From: Pseudomonadota bacterium | Lineage (GTDB): Bacteria; Pseudomonadota; Gammaproteobacteria; Burkholderiales; Burkholderiaceae_C | Length of the DNA stretch: 38,113 nt | Direction of reading: 5' to 3' | Assembly (NCBI GenBank): GCA_021808405.1 | Contig: JAKBBQ010000006.1 | Coordinates: 1 to 38,113, forward strand | Shown here: positions 1 to 10,855 of the stretch, piece after piece | Position numbering within the stretch: position 1 is the stretch's first letter | How the letters are laid out: each line of letters starts with the position of its first letter | Position numbers and translations under genes: made by a program | Notes under the pieces: model-generated | The model's database searches: none | Told to the model about the DNA's origin: nothing | Seen by the model: only the letters and a program-made list of their open reading frames with translations

Positions 1-1273
1 AAGTGCTCGCGGTCCTGTTCGGCGACTCCCGGACCCTGGTCGCAGATGCGCACCGTCAGGGCCTCGCCGTCGTCGCGCAGCGCGATGCGGATATGCCCGG
101 CGGCCGGGCTGAAGCGCATGGCGTTGATCAGCAGGTTCTCGAACAGGGTGTCGAGCTTGCCCAGGTCGGCATGCACCGCCGGCGAACTGCCTTCGATGTC
201 GACCACCAGGTGCTTGGCGCGCAGCGCCAGCTCGTTGCGCCGCACCAGCGACTGCAGCAGGTGCAGCACGTCGACTCCTGCCGAAACCAGCGGATCCAGG
301 CGCCTCTGTGCCCGGCTGTAGTCGATGAGGTTTTCGATGCGCTGCTGCAGATCGCGCGCGTTGCCCCGCATGATCATGCCGATTTCCCGTTGCTGCGCCG
401 CCAGCGGCCCGGCGACGCCGTCGAGCAGCAATTCCACGCCCTCGCGCAGCGATGCCAGGGGCGTCTTGAGTTCGTGCGAGACGTGCCGAAGGAAACGCTG
501 CTTTTGTTCGTCGATCTCCCGCAAGCGGCGGCGCAGCCAGTCCAGTTGTTCGCCCAGTTGCACCAGGTCGCCCGGGCCGCGTATGGCCGGCTGCGCCTGC
601 AGATCGCCGGCGCCGAGCAGCCGGATGGCCTGGTCGATGCGACGCACCGGGCGCGTCAGCAGCCACGACAGCCAGGCCGCGATCAACAGCGACAGCAGCA
701 CCGCGAAGCCTGCCTGGGCCAGCAGCACCGCACGCAGGTTGCGGGAACTGCGGCCCAGCGCATCGACCTGGCGATCGACCAGTGCGTTGCCGGCCGCGAT
801 CAGTCGCCCGCTGCTGCGCGCCAGCGCATCGAAGCGCGGCGCGAAGGAGTCGAAGCGCGGCAGGCTGGCCGGTCCCGCGCCGCGCAGCTGGGCGTACAAG
901 GACGATTCCTCGCCTGCGATGCGCAGCAACAAGACGCGGTCGGCCGAGTCGAAGGGCATGGCTTGCAGCACCTGCAGCGCCGCGCGCACGGCCTGGTGGG
1001 CGTCGCGCATGCCCACGCGCAGCTGCGGGTCCTGCAGCACGTAGTACTGGCCGGCAGCGCGCTGCAGGGTCGACAGGTCCTCGGCCAGCTGGCGCGTGCC
1101 GCGGGTGACATCGACCGTGGTCTGGATGGCCTGCCGGGTCTGCAGCGCCAGGCGCTGCTGGGCGTAGGCGGTATAGAGCAGCCCCAGAACGAGTGGCAGC
1201 ATGACCAGCGCGAACGCCGCCAGCAGCAGAGCGTGGAAGGAGCGGGGATACGGCAGGGAGAACTTCAAGGCCA
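1..1273 (-). CDS. Sensor histidine kinase (QseE/GlrK-like), 3' end truncated by the window edge
   Basis: Not in the ORF track because it runs off the window. Reverse translation gives MALKFSLPYPRSFHALLLAAFALVMLPLVLGLLYTAYAQ (TM), a second TM, a HAMP-like linker, the H-box RFLRHVSHELKTPLASLREGVELL, the N-box ENLLINAMRFSPAAGHIRI and the G1 box CDQGPGV. Confidence 0.9.
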
Positions 1274-1369
1274 TCGGGGAAGGTGCAACGCCGCGCCACA
1301 CCGGAAGCGGCAGGCTCGTCGGGTTGGATTATCCCCCGACGGCGGCGCCGCGCCGCCACCCTCGCCCTT

Positions 1370-2248
1370 TCAGCTCGGGCGGGCCTCCAGCTGGAAGCGT
1401 CCGACGCCGTCACGCCCCAGCACCTGGGCCAGCCAGCGACCGGCAGGCTCGAGCAGGGGCTGCAGGCCGAAGGGCGGATTGATGACGAACATGCCGCTGC
1501 CCAGCAGGCCGAAACCATCGGCGCGCGGCGCGGCCGTGGTCAGTTGCGCATCCAGCCACCCGCCGGGCGCCAGGCCGCGCAGTCGCCTGGGCAGGTCGCG
1601 CGATTCGAGGGTCTGCAGCTGGGGATACCACACCAGGTACACGCCGGTGGCGAAACGCTGCACCGCGTCGCGCAGCGCCTCGAGCAGTTGACGGTAATCG
1701 CCGCGCAGTTCGTACGAAGGGTCGATCAGCACCAGCGCGCGGCGCGAGGGCGGGGGCAGCAGCGAGCGCAAGCCCGCGAAGCCGTCGGCGTGACCCAGGG
1801 TCGTCTGGCGCCGGCGTCCCAGGCTGGCCTTCAGGCTGCGCCAGTCGGCAGGGTGCATTTCGAACAACCGCATCGTGTCGCCCGGGCGCAACAGTCGCGC
1901 GGCCAGTGCCGGAGAACCCGGCAGCACACGCAGCGTGCCATCGGGGTTGTCCTGCAGCACCAGCCGCAGGTAATCGAGCAGTGCCTGCGGCAGGCCATGC
2001 GCCGGAGCATCCTGCAGCGCCAGGCGCACCTGGTCTTGCAGCCAGGCGCGGCCGATTCCGTCGTGATACTCGCCCAGGCGCTGGCTCATGCCCTGGTCCA
2101 GCCGATAGCTTCCAGCGCCGGCATGGGTGTCGATGTAGCTCAGCGCCTTGGGCTTGGCCAGCAGCAACTGCAAGGCCGCCACCAGCACGGTGTGCTTGAG
2201 CATGTCGGCCGGGTTGCCGGCATGGAAGGCGTGGCGATAGGCGAGCAT
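1370..2248 (-). CDS. rlmJ: 23S rRNA (adenine(2030)-N6)-methyltransferase RlmJ
   Basis: Starts MLAYRHAFHAGNPADMLKHTVL, typical of the RlmJ N-terminus; also YIDTHAGAGSYRL and LVLIDPSYE. Start placed internal to the 332-aa ORF. Confidence 0.92.
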   Translation of the reverse strand: MLAYRHAFHAGNPADMLKHTVLVAALQLLLAKPKALSYIDTHAGAGSYRLDQGMSQRLGEYHDGIGRAWLQDQVRLALQDAPAHGLPQALLDYLRLVLQDNPDGTLRVLPGSPALAARLLRPGDTMRLFEMHPADWRSLKASLGRRRQTTLGHADGFAGLRSLLPPPSRRALVLIDPSYELRGDYRQLLEALRDAVQRFATGVYLVWYPQLQTLESRDLPRRLRGLAPGGWLDAQLTTAAPRADGFGLLGSGMFVINPPFGLQPLLEPAGRWLAQVLGRDGVGRFQLEARPS

Positions 2249-2260
2249 CTGGGGCGGGAC

Positions 2261-2300
2261 GTGGGGGAAGCGCCGTGCCCACCCGGGCGCTTCCGCCCAC
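2261..2300 (-). other. Strong inverted repeat upstream of rlmJ (possible leader hairpin or terminator)
   Basis: GGAAGCGCC (2266-2274) and GGCGCTTCC (2286-2294) are perfect 9-bp arms. They extend to GTGGG/CCCAC through a 1-nt bulge. The repeat ends 12 nt before the rlmJ start codon. Confidence 0.6.
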
Positions 2301-2372
2301 CTCGCGGCTGGCAAGCGGCCCGGGTCCGGGCCCGGTCCGGCCTCGGGGCGCCGGACTGCAAAGCCCAACTGT

Positions 2373-2390
2373 AGCGCGCGGCCGCGCGCT
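2373..2390 (-). terminator. Perfect 18-bp palindrome abutting the stop codon of the 74-aa gene; possible hairpin terminator without a U-tract
   Basis: AGCGCGCGGCCGCGCGCT is its own reverse complement. Confidence 0.35.
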
Positions 2391-2614
2391 CAGCGGGTGG
2401 GTGCCAGCGAACAGTGCCCGGCGTCGGCCGCCGGGCCGTTGCCCAGCGCCAGAGGCATCGGCTCGGTGAAGCGCTCGTGCGGGGTGCTGGCGCGCCAGTC
2501 GAGCACCAGCAGCACCAGCAGCACCAGCCACAGCAGCCAGGCGCGCCAGCTCGAGCGCAGCCAGCGCGGAAGGCGGCCGCGCGGCGTGCCGCCATCGCGC
2601 GGATCGCCGCTCAT
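2390..2614 (-). CDS. Small single-TM (bitopic) hypothetical protein, 74 aa, coupled to YeeE/YedE
   Basis: MSGDPRDGGTPRGRLPRWLRSSWRAWLLWLVLLVLLVLDWRASTPHERFTEPMPLALGNGPAADAGHCSLAPTR. The ATG overlaps the stop of the upstream transporter by 4 nt (ATGA). Basic N-terminus, one TM, one C-terminal Cys. It is the in-frame C-terminus of the 410-aa ORF in the track. Confidence 0.75.
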   Translation of the reverse strand: MSGDPRDGGTPRGRLPRWLRSSWRAWLLWLVLLVLLVLDWRASTPHERFTEPMPLALGNGPAADAGHCSLAPTR

Positions 2615-3804
2615 GGCCGGCCTCCGACGCCCAGGCGGGAGCGCAGGCGCACGCCCAGCAGGCTGCCTGCGAACGCACACGCGAACCAGACCCAGCCATG
2701 CAGCGAGCCGGTCGCTATGCCCGAGAAATACGCCCCGACGTTGCAGCCGAATGCCAGCCTGGAGCTGTAGCCCATCAGCAGGCCGGCGACCACCGAGGCG
2801 ACCCAGCCGCGCAGCGGCAGGCTGATCCGCGGACTCAGCCTGCGCGCCCGCTGCGCGGCCATCAGCGCGCCGAACAGCATGCCCAGGTCGGTCATGCTGG
2901 TGTTGTCGGCGAGCACGCTGGCATGCAGCTGCGCCTGCTGCACCGGCAGACCGTAGAAGGCGTTGTGCGAGAGGTTCACCCCGAGCGCCTGGACGATTTT
3001 CGCCCCCCAGAGACCGAGACCGTAGACGATGCCCCAGGGCTGCCCCGCGACCACCAGGTTCGCCGCACCCAGCAGACCCAGCGCTGCCCCGGCGATCCAC
3101 ACCCGGCGCCCCTTCCAGCGCCGTGGCGAGTGGGGATCGCGCAGCCGCCACAGCAGCGCCGCCAGCACGCCCAGCACGCCCAACTGCAACGCCAGCGTCG
3201 CCGCCGCGCCCAGGTGCTGGACCAGCGACACCGCGGGCAGCGAACCCAGCGCGAGCCAGCCCGGCAGCTGCGCCGAGCCGGCGAAACTGCCCATCACGAA
3301 GGCCGGCAGCACCAGCAGGCTCACCGGGTGGCCGAGCCCGGCCTTGTACAGGGTGCCGGAACCGCAGCCGTCGGCGATCTGCATCGAGGCGCCGAACACG
3401 AAGGAGCCGATCACCAGGCTCCACGACAACGGTCCGTCGGCACCCTGCAGTTCCGGATGCGCCGCCAGCAGCGGCACGCTCAGCACCATGCACACGGCGA
3501 TGGCGAAGAACTGCGCCAGCATCCCGGTCGGGTCGCGATGGGTGATCCAGACCCTCCAGCCGGTGGTGAAGCCGAAGCTTCCGGCGGCCAGCGCGTATCC
3601 CAGCCCGACGCCCACGCACCACAGCAGCCCCTGGCGCCAGCCGACCAGCCAGGTGCTGGCGACAAAGCCCAGCAACGCCAGCAGCAACAGCAGGTTGCCG
3701 GCGAGCGCGCTGCCGGCCGCCGAGGTGGAAGGGGTGGATGAGGAGGTCGAGTGGGACGCGGGTGGGTTCAACGAGCCTGAACGGTCTGCTTGAGTTGCGT
3801 CCAT
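2611..3804 (-). CDS. YeeE/YedE family sulfur (thiosulfate) transporter
   Basis: 397-aa polytopic protein with the conserved Cys motifs GASMQIADGCGSGTLYKAG and LAFGCNVGAYFSGIATGSLHGW, characteristic of YeeE/YedE (TsuA) proteins. Confidence 0.9.
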   Translation of the reverse strand: MDATQADRSGSLNPPASHSTSSSTPSTSAAGSALAGNLLLLLALLGFVASTWLVGWRQGLLWCVGVGLGYALAAGSFGFTTGWRVWITHRDPTGMLAQFFAIAVCMVLSVPLLAAHPELQGADGPLSWSLVIGSFVFGASMQIADGCGSGTLYKAGLGHPVSLLVLPAFVMGSFAGSAQLPGWLALGSLPAVSLVQHLGAAATLALQLGVLGVLAALLWRLRDPHSPRRWKGRRVWIAGAALGLLGAANLVVAGQPWGIVYGLGLWGAKIVQALGVNLSHNAFYGLPVQQAQLHASVLADNTSMTDLGMLFGALMAAQRARRLSPRISLPLRGWVASVVAGLLMGYSSRLAFGCNVGAYFSGIATGSLHGWVWFACAFAGSLLGVRLRSRLGVGGRP

Positions 3805-4841
3805 AGCTGGGCGGAGCGAGAGGGAACGTGGGTCATCGGTTCATGATGGCGCGACCAATCGACCACCGAGCCGGGGTACAGGCGCACATCGGGACGATGG
3901 AGCATTTCGGCCAGCACGAACCAGTTGGTGGCCGCCCAGTGCCCGGTATTGCAGAAGGAGATCGTCTGCTTGGCCTGCTCCTGCTGCGGTGGCAGGTTGC
4001 GGGCGATGGCCTGCAGCACACTCAGCGAGGGCAACGCGCCGCCGCCATGGGGGAACCAGCGCATGTTGCTGAAGTCCAGCGCTCCCGGGATGGTGCCCGG
4101 CACCACCGCGGCCGGGGCCTTGACCTTGCCCTCCCAGAAATTCTTCGGCCGGGCGTCGAGCAGCACCTCGGACGCGCTCGGATCGTCCACCCGGTGCAGC
4201 ACCTGCTCACGCGTGGCCAGCAGGCTGTTGTCCAGCTGCGGCTCGAAGTCCGAAGCGGTCACCGCGGGCTGCCCGCCCTGCCGCAAGCCGGCCAAGCCCG
4301 CGGCGTGCCAGGCCTGCATGCCGCCGTTGAGGATCGACAGGTGGGACATTCCCAGCCACTTCAGGGTCCAGAACACCCGCGCCGGAGCGCCGAAGTCGGT
4401 CGGGTTTCCGCCGGCGGAAACCAGCACCACGTGGTCGTCCCGGTGCAGCCCGAGACTGCGCACCAGTCGGGTGAACCCGGCCACCGTGAGCAGACGCCCC
4501 GGGTTGTAGCCCGGGCCGCGCCACGCCGGATAGGGAGCGCTGAGCGCCCCTGGCAGATGCCCCTTGGCATAGGCCTTCGCACCGCGCAGGTCGATGATGT
4601 GCAGCGGTGCGCCCGCTCGCATCAAGGCGTGCAGCTGCGCGGGTTGCAACAACGGGCCGGCGCTGGCCAGCAGCCCCGCCGACTCGGTCGACGACGGCGG
4701 CGCGCTCGACGCGAGGGCGCTCGGGCCCCAGGCGCAGCCCGCCAGCACGGCGGCGGCCAGCAGCCCGCGGCACAGCGACCGCCGGTTGCCGGACCGGGGG
4801 CTGGGCGCGGTCCGGGAATGCATCGGATGAGAGGAGTTCAT
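3768..4841 (-). CDS. Exported rhodanese-like sulfurtransferase (probable lipoprotein)
   Basis: Signal peptide with lipobox-like LLAAAVLAGC; two rhodanese domains (IIDLRGAKAYAKGHLPGA; VLLDARPKNFWEGK); active-site loop ISFCNTGHWAATNWF. Confidence 0.9.
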   Translation of the reverse strand: MNSSHPMHSRTAPSPRSGNRRSLCRGLLAAAVLAGCAWGPSALASSAPPSSTESAGLLASAGPLLQPAQLHALMRAGAPLHIIDLRGAKAYAKGHLPGALSAPYPAWRGPGYNPGRLLTVAGFTRLVRSLGLHRDDHVVLVSAGGNPTDFGAPARVFWTLKWLGMSHLSILNGGMQAWHAAGLAGLRQGGQPAVTASDFEPQLDNSLLATREQVLHRVDDPSASEVLLDARPKNFWEGKVKAPAAVVPGTIPGALDFSNMRWFPHGGGALPSLSVLQAIARNLPPQQEQAKQTISFCNTGHWAATNWFVLAEMLHRPDVRLYPGSVVDWSRHHEPMTHVPSRSAQLWTQLKQTVQAR

Positions 4842-4893
4842 GGAGCCTATTGTCGCGGACGGTTAGCCCATAGGGAAATATTGTTTTTCGCAT

Positions 4894-4922
4894 ATTGTTC
4901 CAACGCCCGGTCATATTTGCAA
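4894..4922 (-). promoter_or_regulatory. Candidate sigma70-like promoter for the rhodanese-YeeE operon
   Basis: On the minus strand TTGCAA - 17 nt - AACAAT, within an AT-rich intergenic region. Confidence 0.3.
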
Positions 4923-4986
4923 CACAACTTGCCGGGCGCCTCGCGACTAAATACTAGACCCTGTATATATCGCCTCCCTAAAATAC

Positions 4987-5003
4987 CCATAACAGTATTA
5001 TGG
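4987..5003. promoter_or_regulatory. Perfect dyad CCATAA-N5-TTATGG upstream of the rhodanese operon; candidate operator
   Basis: CCATAACAGTATTATGG: 6-bp perfect arms and a 5-bp spacer. Confidence 0.4.
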
Positions 5004-5043
5004 AAGCCTCTCCCCGTGCCGCAGTCCCGCGCTTCGGCTCGAA

Positions 5044-6420
5044 TCAATAGCGTCCGGTGCCTCCGGCCAACGCGATGAACAGCCGCGCCGCGAAGGCCAC
5101 CAGCGGCCGCGTCCACCACGCCACGCGCGAGCGCAGGCGCCTGGCGTCGATGGGCAACGCCCAGTACATGTGCTGGCGCAGGTGGCCGGCCAGGGCCTGG
5201 GCGAATGCGGCGTCCTCGACGACCACGTTGGCCTCGCGGTTGACCAGCAGCGACAGCGGGTCGATATTCGAACTGCCCACCGTGGCCCATCGGCCATCGA
5301 CCACGGCCACCTTGCCGTGCAGGTACGCGCGCTGGTATTCGTGAATGCGCACCCCGGATTCGATGAGTTCGCGGTACAGCGCCTGCGCCGCCCAGGCGGC
5401 GGCGCGGTAATCGGCGCGCCCCTGCAGCAGCAGGTCCACGCTCACCCCGCGCAACGCGGCGGCCTTCAGGCTGGCACGAAAGGCCTGGCCCGGGTAGAAA
5501 TAGGGGCAAGCCAGCAGCACGGACTCGCTCGCCGAGTCGATGGCCTGGACATAGCAGTGCTCGATCGCGCGCCGTCGCAGCAGGTTGTCGCGCAGGACCA
5601 GCGCCGCGCGCTGGGCGCCCGCGTCCGCGGCCACGGCGGCCGCAGGCGAAACGGCGGCCTGACGGCCCACGCGGCTGCCCGGCAGCATGCCGGCCGCGCG
5701 CAGCTCCTGCAGGTAGCTCCTGCGTTGCTGGCGCGAGCCGAGCAGGCGCGGCCCCGGCGCATCGCGCAACCCGCGCTGCACGCTGCCGGTGGCCACGGTA
5801 CGCAGCCAAAGCCTGCGCATGCTGCGCAGCACCTGCGCCACCACGGGCCCCTGCACGCGCACCGCGTAGTCCAGGCGCGGATGCGAACTCCAGCCGTGGT
5901 GGATGTCGAAGTGGTCGTCGATCAGGTTGATGCCGCCGACGAAGGCCACGCTGGCGTCGACCACGCACATCTTGCGATGCAGGCGCCGCCAGTGGCCGCG
6001 CTGCAGCAGGTCCAGCCAGCGCCGCCATGGGCGGTAGACCATGAACTCGACCCCCGCCCCGGCGAACAGCCGGTCGAGTTCGGCCATCGAACGGTTCGAG
6101 CCGAGACCGTCGACCATCACCCGCACCTGCACCCCGCGCGCCGCCGCCTGTACCAGGGACTGCGCGAGTTCCAGCCCGCCGGGGTCGGTGTGGAAAATAT
6201 AGGTTTCCAGCCAGATGCTGCTGCGCGCCTGCGCCCACGCCTGCTTGAGCGCGGGGAACAACGCGGCGCCCAGAGGCAACAGCTCGACCCGGTTGCCGTC
6301 GCGCCATGCCGGACGCACCGGGCGCTCGCCGTCGGTGCGGCGGCGCCGCCAGGCACGCAGGTTCAGGCGCCACCACGCACGCAGGCTGCCGCGCCCCGCG
6401 CGCCGGCGGCTCCTAGCCAT
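5044..6420 (-). CDS. clsB: Cardiolipin synthase / phospholipase D family (ClsB-like)
   Basis: Two HKD motifs: HRKMCVVDASVAFVGGINLIDDHFD and LHGKVAVVDGRWATVGSSNID. Located directly downstream of a YbhP-like endonuclease, as in the ybhP-clsB pair. Start set at MARSRRRAGRG. Confidence 0.88.
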   Translation of the reverse strand: MARSRRRAGRGSLRAWWRLNLRAWRRRRTDGERPVRPAWRDGNRVELLPLGAALFPALKQAWAQARSSIWLETYIFHTDPGGLELAQSLVQAAARGVQVRVMVDGLGSNRSMAELDRLFAGAGVEFMVYRPWRRWLDLLQRGHWRRLHRKMCVVDASVAFVGGINLIDDHFDIHHGWSSHPRLDYAVRVQGPVVAQVLRSMRRLWLRTVATGSVQRGLRDAPGPRLLGSRQQRRSYLQELRAAGMLPGSRVGRQAAVSPAAAVAADAGAQRAALVLRDNLLRRRAIEHCYVQAIDSASESVLLACPYFYPGQAFRASLKAAALRGVSVDLLLQGRADYRAAAWAAQALYRELIESGVRIHEYQRAYLHGKVAVVDGRWATVGSSNIDPLSLLVNREANVVVEDAAFAQALAGHLRQHMYWALPIDARRLRSRVAWWTRPLVAFAARLFIALAGGTGRY

Positions 6421-7315
6421 CGTGCGTGCTGGCGCGCGGCCGCACCCGGGACGGCTGCCCCGACAGCGGCTGCAGTTCGACCAGCAGCGGGGCATGGTCG
6501 GACAACCGCGCCCACGACGCGCCCCAGCCGAGTCCGACCGCATGGGCGGCGAAGCCTCGCACGTAGATGCGATCCAGGGGCATCAGCGGCAGCAGTGCCG
6601 GAAAAGTGCGCATGCGATGGTGCCAGCGCGGGTGGCGCGCCGTGCCGTCCTGCACCGCGCGGGTCGAGGCGTCGAGCAGGCCCAGCGCCGCGAGTTCGGC
6701 ACCGAGCTCGCCGCTCCAGTCGTTGAAATCCCCGCCGACGATCACCGCCTCGTCGGCCGGGACATGCAGGCGCAGGTACTCGGCCAGCCGCTCGACCTGG
6801 CGCCTGCGCCCCGAGCGCAACAGGCCGAAGTGCACCACGATGCAGTGCAGCAGCGCGGCCGGCCCGCCCTCGACCGGCAGGGCCAGCCTGGCGTGCAGCA
6901 GGCCGCGCTGCTCGAAACGATGCTCCGACACGTCCTCGTGGGCGATGTCCAGGATGGGAAAGCGCGACAGCAGCGCGTTGCCATGCTCGCCATGCCGGGT
7001 GCGGGCGTTGGTGTGGTAGGCGGCGAACATGCCCAGGCCGCGGCCGAGCAGCTCGTGCTGGGGCAGCGCGGGCCAGCCGGCGAGCCGCACCGCGTGCCGC
7101 CTGTGCTCGAACTGCACCTCCTGCAGCAGCACCACGTCGGCGCCCAGGCCGCGCAGCCCCTCCTGCAGCGCGTGGATGCGCAGGCGCTTGGCCGGCCCCA
7201 TGCCGAGCACGCCCTTGTGGATGTTGTAGGAAGCCACGCGCAGCGCCGGCAAGCGCTCGCGCGGCAGGCGGGGGATCGCGCGCGGCGCGGCCGCCTGCTC
7301 GAGTCCTGCGCTCAC
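6413..7315 (-). CDS. Endonuclease/exonuclease/phosphatase family protein (YbhP-like)
   Basis: LRVASYNIHKGVLGM, VLLQEV, HFGLL, VIVGGDFNDW and LSDHAPLLVEL motifs. GTG start at 7315 overlaps the nudB stop. Confidence 0.85.
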   Translation of the reverse strand: MSAGLEQAAAPRAIPRLPRERLPALRVASYNIHKGVLGMGPAKRLRIHALQEGLRGLGADVVLLQEVQFEHRRHAVRLAGWPALPQHELLGRGLGMFAAYHTNARTRHGEHGNALLSRFPILDIAHEDVSEHRFEQRGLLHARLALPVEGGPAALLHCIVVHFGLLRSGRRRQVERLAEYLRLHVPADEAVIVGGDFNDWSGELGAELAALGLLDASTRAVQDGTARHPRWHHRMRTFPALLPLMPLDRIYVRGFAAHAVGLGWGASWARLSDHAPLLVELQPLSGQPSRVRPRASTHDG

Positions 7316-7809
7316 GGACCGACTCCTCGACAGTCTGCGCCGGGCCGCAGCCGGCGCGGCAACTGCCGGATGGCCTGCGCGTTGGAGGCCGAGAAGCAGC
7401 GCGCAGCCGCCTGCTCCCAGGGCAGCCACAGCGCCGCGCGGTGCTCGCGCTCGGCCAGCCGCACCGGCAGCGCGGCCGGAACCTGCAGGCTGAACACGTG
7501 CTCCAGGTTCTTCCACACTCCGGCGGCATAGCGGTGGCGCCACAGCGGGTAGATCTCGTAGACGTTGCACAGCTTCCAGTCGCACAGCGCGCCGGCCGCC
7601 AGTTGCCGCGCGGTGGGCACGATGCCCGTTTCCTCCTCGACCTCGCGCAAGGCCGCCGCCGCCGGCGCCTCATCGGGCGTGTCGAGGCTGCCGGTCACGC
7701 TCTGCCAGAAGCCCGGCTGCCCGGCACGCTCGATGAGCAGCACCTGCAGGCGCGGGTCGTGGATCACCACCAGCACCGACACCGGCACCTTGGGCGTCGG
7801 CGAGTTCAT
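7312..7809 (-). CDS. nudB: Dihydroneopterin triphosphate diphosphatase (NUDIX)
   Basis: NUDIX box GSLDTPDEAPAAAALREVEEETGI; N-terminus KVPVSVLVVIHDPRLQVLLIERA; KNLEHVFSLQVP. Confidence 0.88.
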   Translation of the reverse strand: MNSPTPKVPVSVLVVIHDPRLQVLLIERAGQPGFWQSVTGSLDTPDEAPAAAALREVEEETGIVPTARQLAAGALCDWKLCNVYEIYPLWRHRYAAGVWKNLEHVFSLQVPAALPVRLAEREHRAALWLPWEQAAARCFSASNAQAIRQLPRRLRPGADCRGVGP

Positions 7810-8936
7810 GCCCCGCCCCCGCGCGCCGCGCGGCGCGCGCGCACGGCCCGCGCGAGGTCGTGCAGCAGGGCCAGCGAGTCGTCCCAACCCAGGCAGGCAT
7901 CGGTGATCGACACCCCTTCGCGCAAGGGCTGCCCGGGCCGCAGGTCCTGGCGCCCTTCGTGCAGATGGCTCTCCACCATGACCCCGGCGATGCGGCGCTC
8001 GCCGGCTGCGATGCGCCGTCCGATGTCGGCCGCGACCTCGATCTGCCGGCGCGGCTGCTTGGCCGAGTTGGCATGCGAGCAGTCGATCATCAGGCGCTCG
8101 CCGAGACCGCAGCGACGCAGCACCTCGCAGGCCGAATCGACCGCCGCGGCGTCGTAGTTGGGCGTGCGTCCGCCGCGCAGGATGACATGGCAGTCGGCAT
8201 TGCCGCGGGTCTCGAAGATCGCCGCCACCCCCATCTTGGTCATCCCCATGAAGGCATGGGCGGCGCTGGCGGCGACCACCGCATCGGCCGCCACCTGCAG
8301 CGAGCCGTCGGTGCCGTTCTTGAAACCCACCGGGCAAGACAGCCCGGAGGCGAGCTGGCGATGGCTCTGGCTTTCGGTGGTGCGCGCGCCGATCGCGCCC
8401 CAGGCGATGAGGTCGCTGAAGTACTGCGGCGACAGCAGGTCGAGGAACTCGGTGCCTGCGGGCAGGCCCATCTCGCCCAGCCGCAACAGCAGCTCGCGCG
8501 AGCGCCGCAGCCCCTCGTTGATGTGGAAGCTTCCGTCCAGCCGCGGGTCGTTGATGAAGCCCTTCCAGCCCACGGTCGTGCGGGGCTTCTCGAAGTACAC
8601 CCGCATCACCAGCAGCAGCGCGTCGGCGAGCGCCTCGCGCGCCTGCAGCAGCCGGCCCGCGTACTCCAGCGCCTGCTGCGAATCGTGGATGGAACACGGC
8701 CCGACGACCACCAGCAGCCGGTCGTCGTCGCCGCGCAGCACGCCGGCGATGCTCGAACGGGCCTGCTCGACCACCTGCTCGACCGCGGGGGTCACCGCCA
8801 GTTCCTCCAGCAGCACGGCCGGCGAGACCAGCGCGCGCACCGCGGCGATGCGAGTGTCGTCGATGCGCGTGGTGTCCTGCGTGGCCTGCGCCACGCCCGC
8901 CTCGGTGTCGTGACGAGGGTCGTCGATTCGTCGCAT
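7806..8936 (-). CDS. aroG: 3-deoxy-7-phosphoheptulonate synthase, class I (AroG/AroF type)
   Basis: VVVGPCSIHD, MRVYFEKPRTTVGWKGFINDPRLDGSF, SGLSCPVGFKNGTDG, LMIDCSHANSAKQ, VSITDACLGWDDS. Start placed at MRRIDDPRHD within the 1201-aa ORF. Confidence 0.95.
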   Translation of the reverse strand: MRRIDDPRHDTEAGVAQATQDTTRIDDTRIAAVRALVSPAVLLEELAVTPAVEQVVEQARSSIAGVLRGDDDRLLVVVGPCSIHDSQQALEYAGRLLQAREALADALLLVMRVYFEKPRTTVGWKGFINDPRLDGSFHINEGLRRSRELLLRLGEMGLPAGTEFLDLLSPQYFSDLIAWGAIGARTTESQSHRQLASGLSCPVGFKNGTDGSLQVAADAVVAASAAHAFMGMTKMGVAAIFETRGNADCHVILRGGRTPNYDAAAVDSACEVLRRCGLGERLMIDCSHANSAKQPRRQIEVAADIGRRIAAGERRIAGVMVESHLHEGRQDLRPGQPLREGVSITDACLGWDDSLALLHDLARAVRARRAARGGGA

Positions 8937-8962
8937 GGCGTGCGCTCCGGCTGGCGGTCCGA

Positions 8963-10762
<1,800 letters not shown>

Positions 10763-10855
10763 GGGAAAGAAAGACCGATTCGTTGGGGAAGGGGAGGTGC
10801 CGCGGGCACGGCCGGCTGCGCAGGCGAGCGCCGCGCCGCCGGCCGGACGGGCGCG

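Noticed and set aside
1317-1357. Hairpins between rlmJ and the histidine kinase (CGTCGGG/CCCGACG and GGCGGCG-CCG-CGCCGCC)
   Set aside because: Probably ordinary intercistronic GC-rich structure; no U-tract and too common at this GC content to call.
3-1691. 562-aa plus-strand ORF
   Set aside because: Antisense to a clear sensor histidine kinase with intact H, N and G motifs; biased Gln/Arg/Ala composition is typical of a high-GC shadow ORF.
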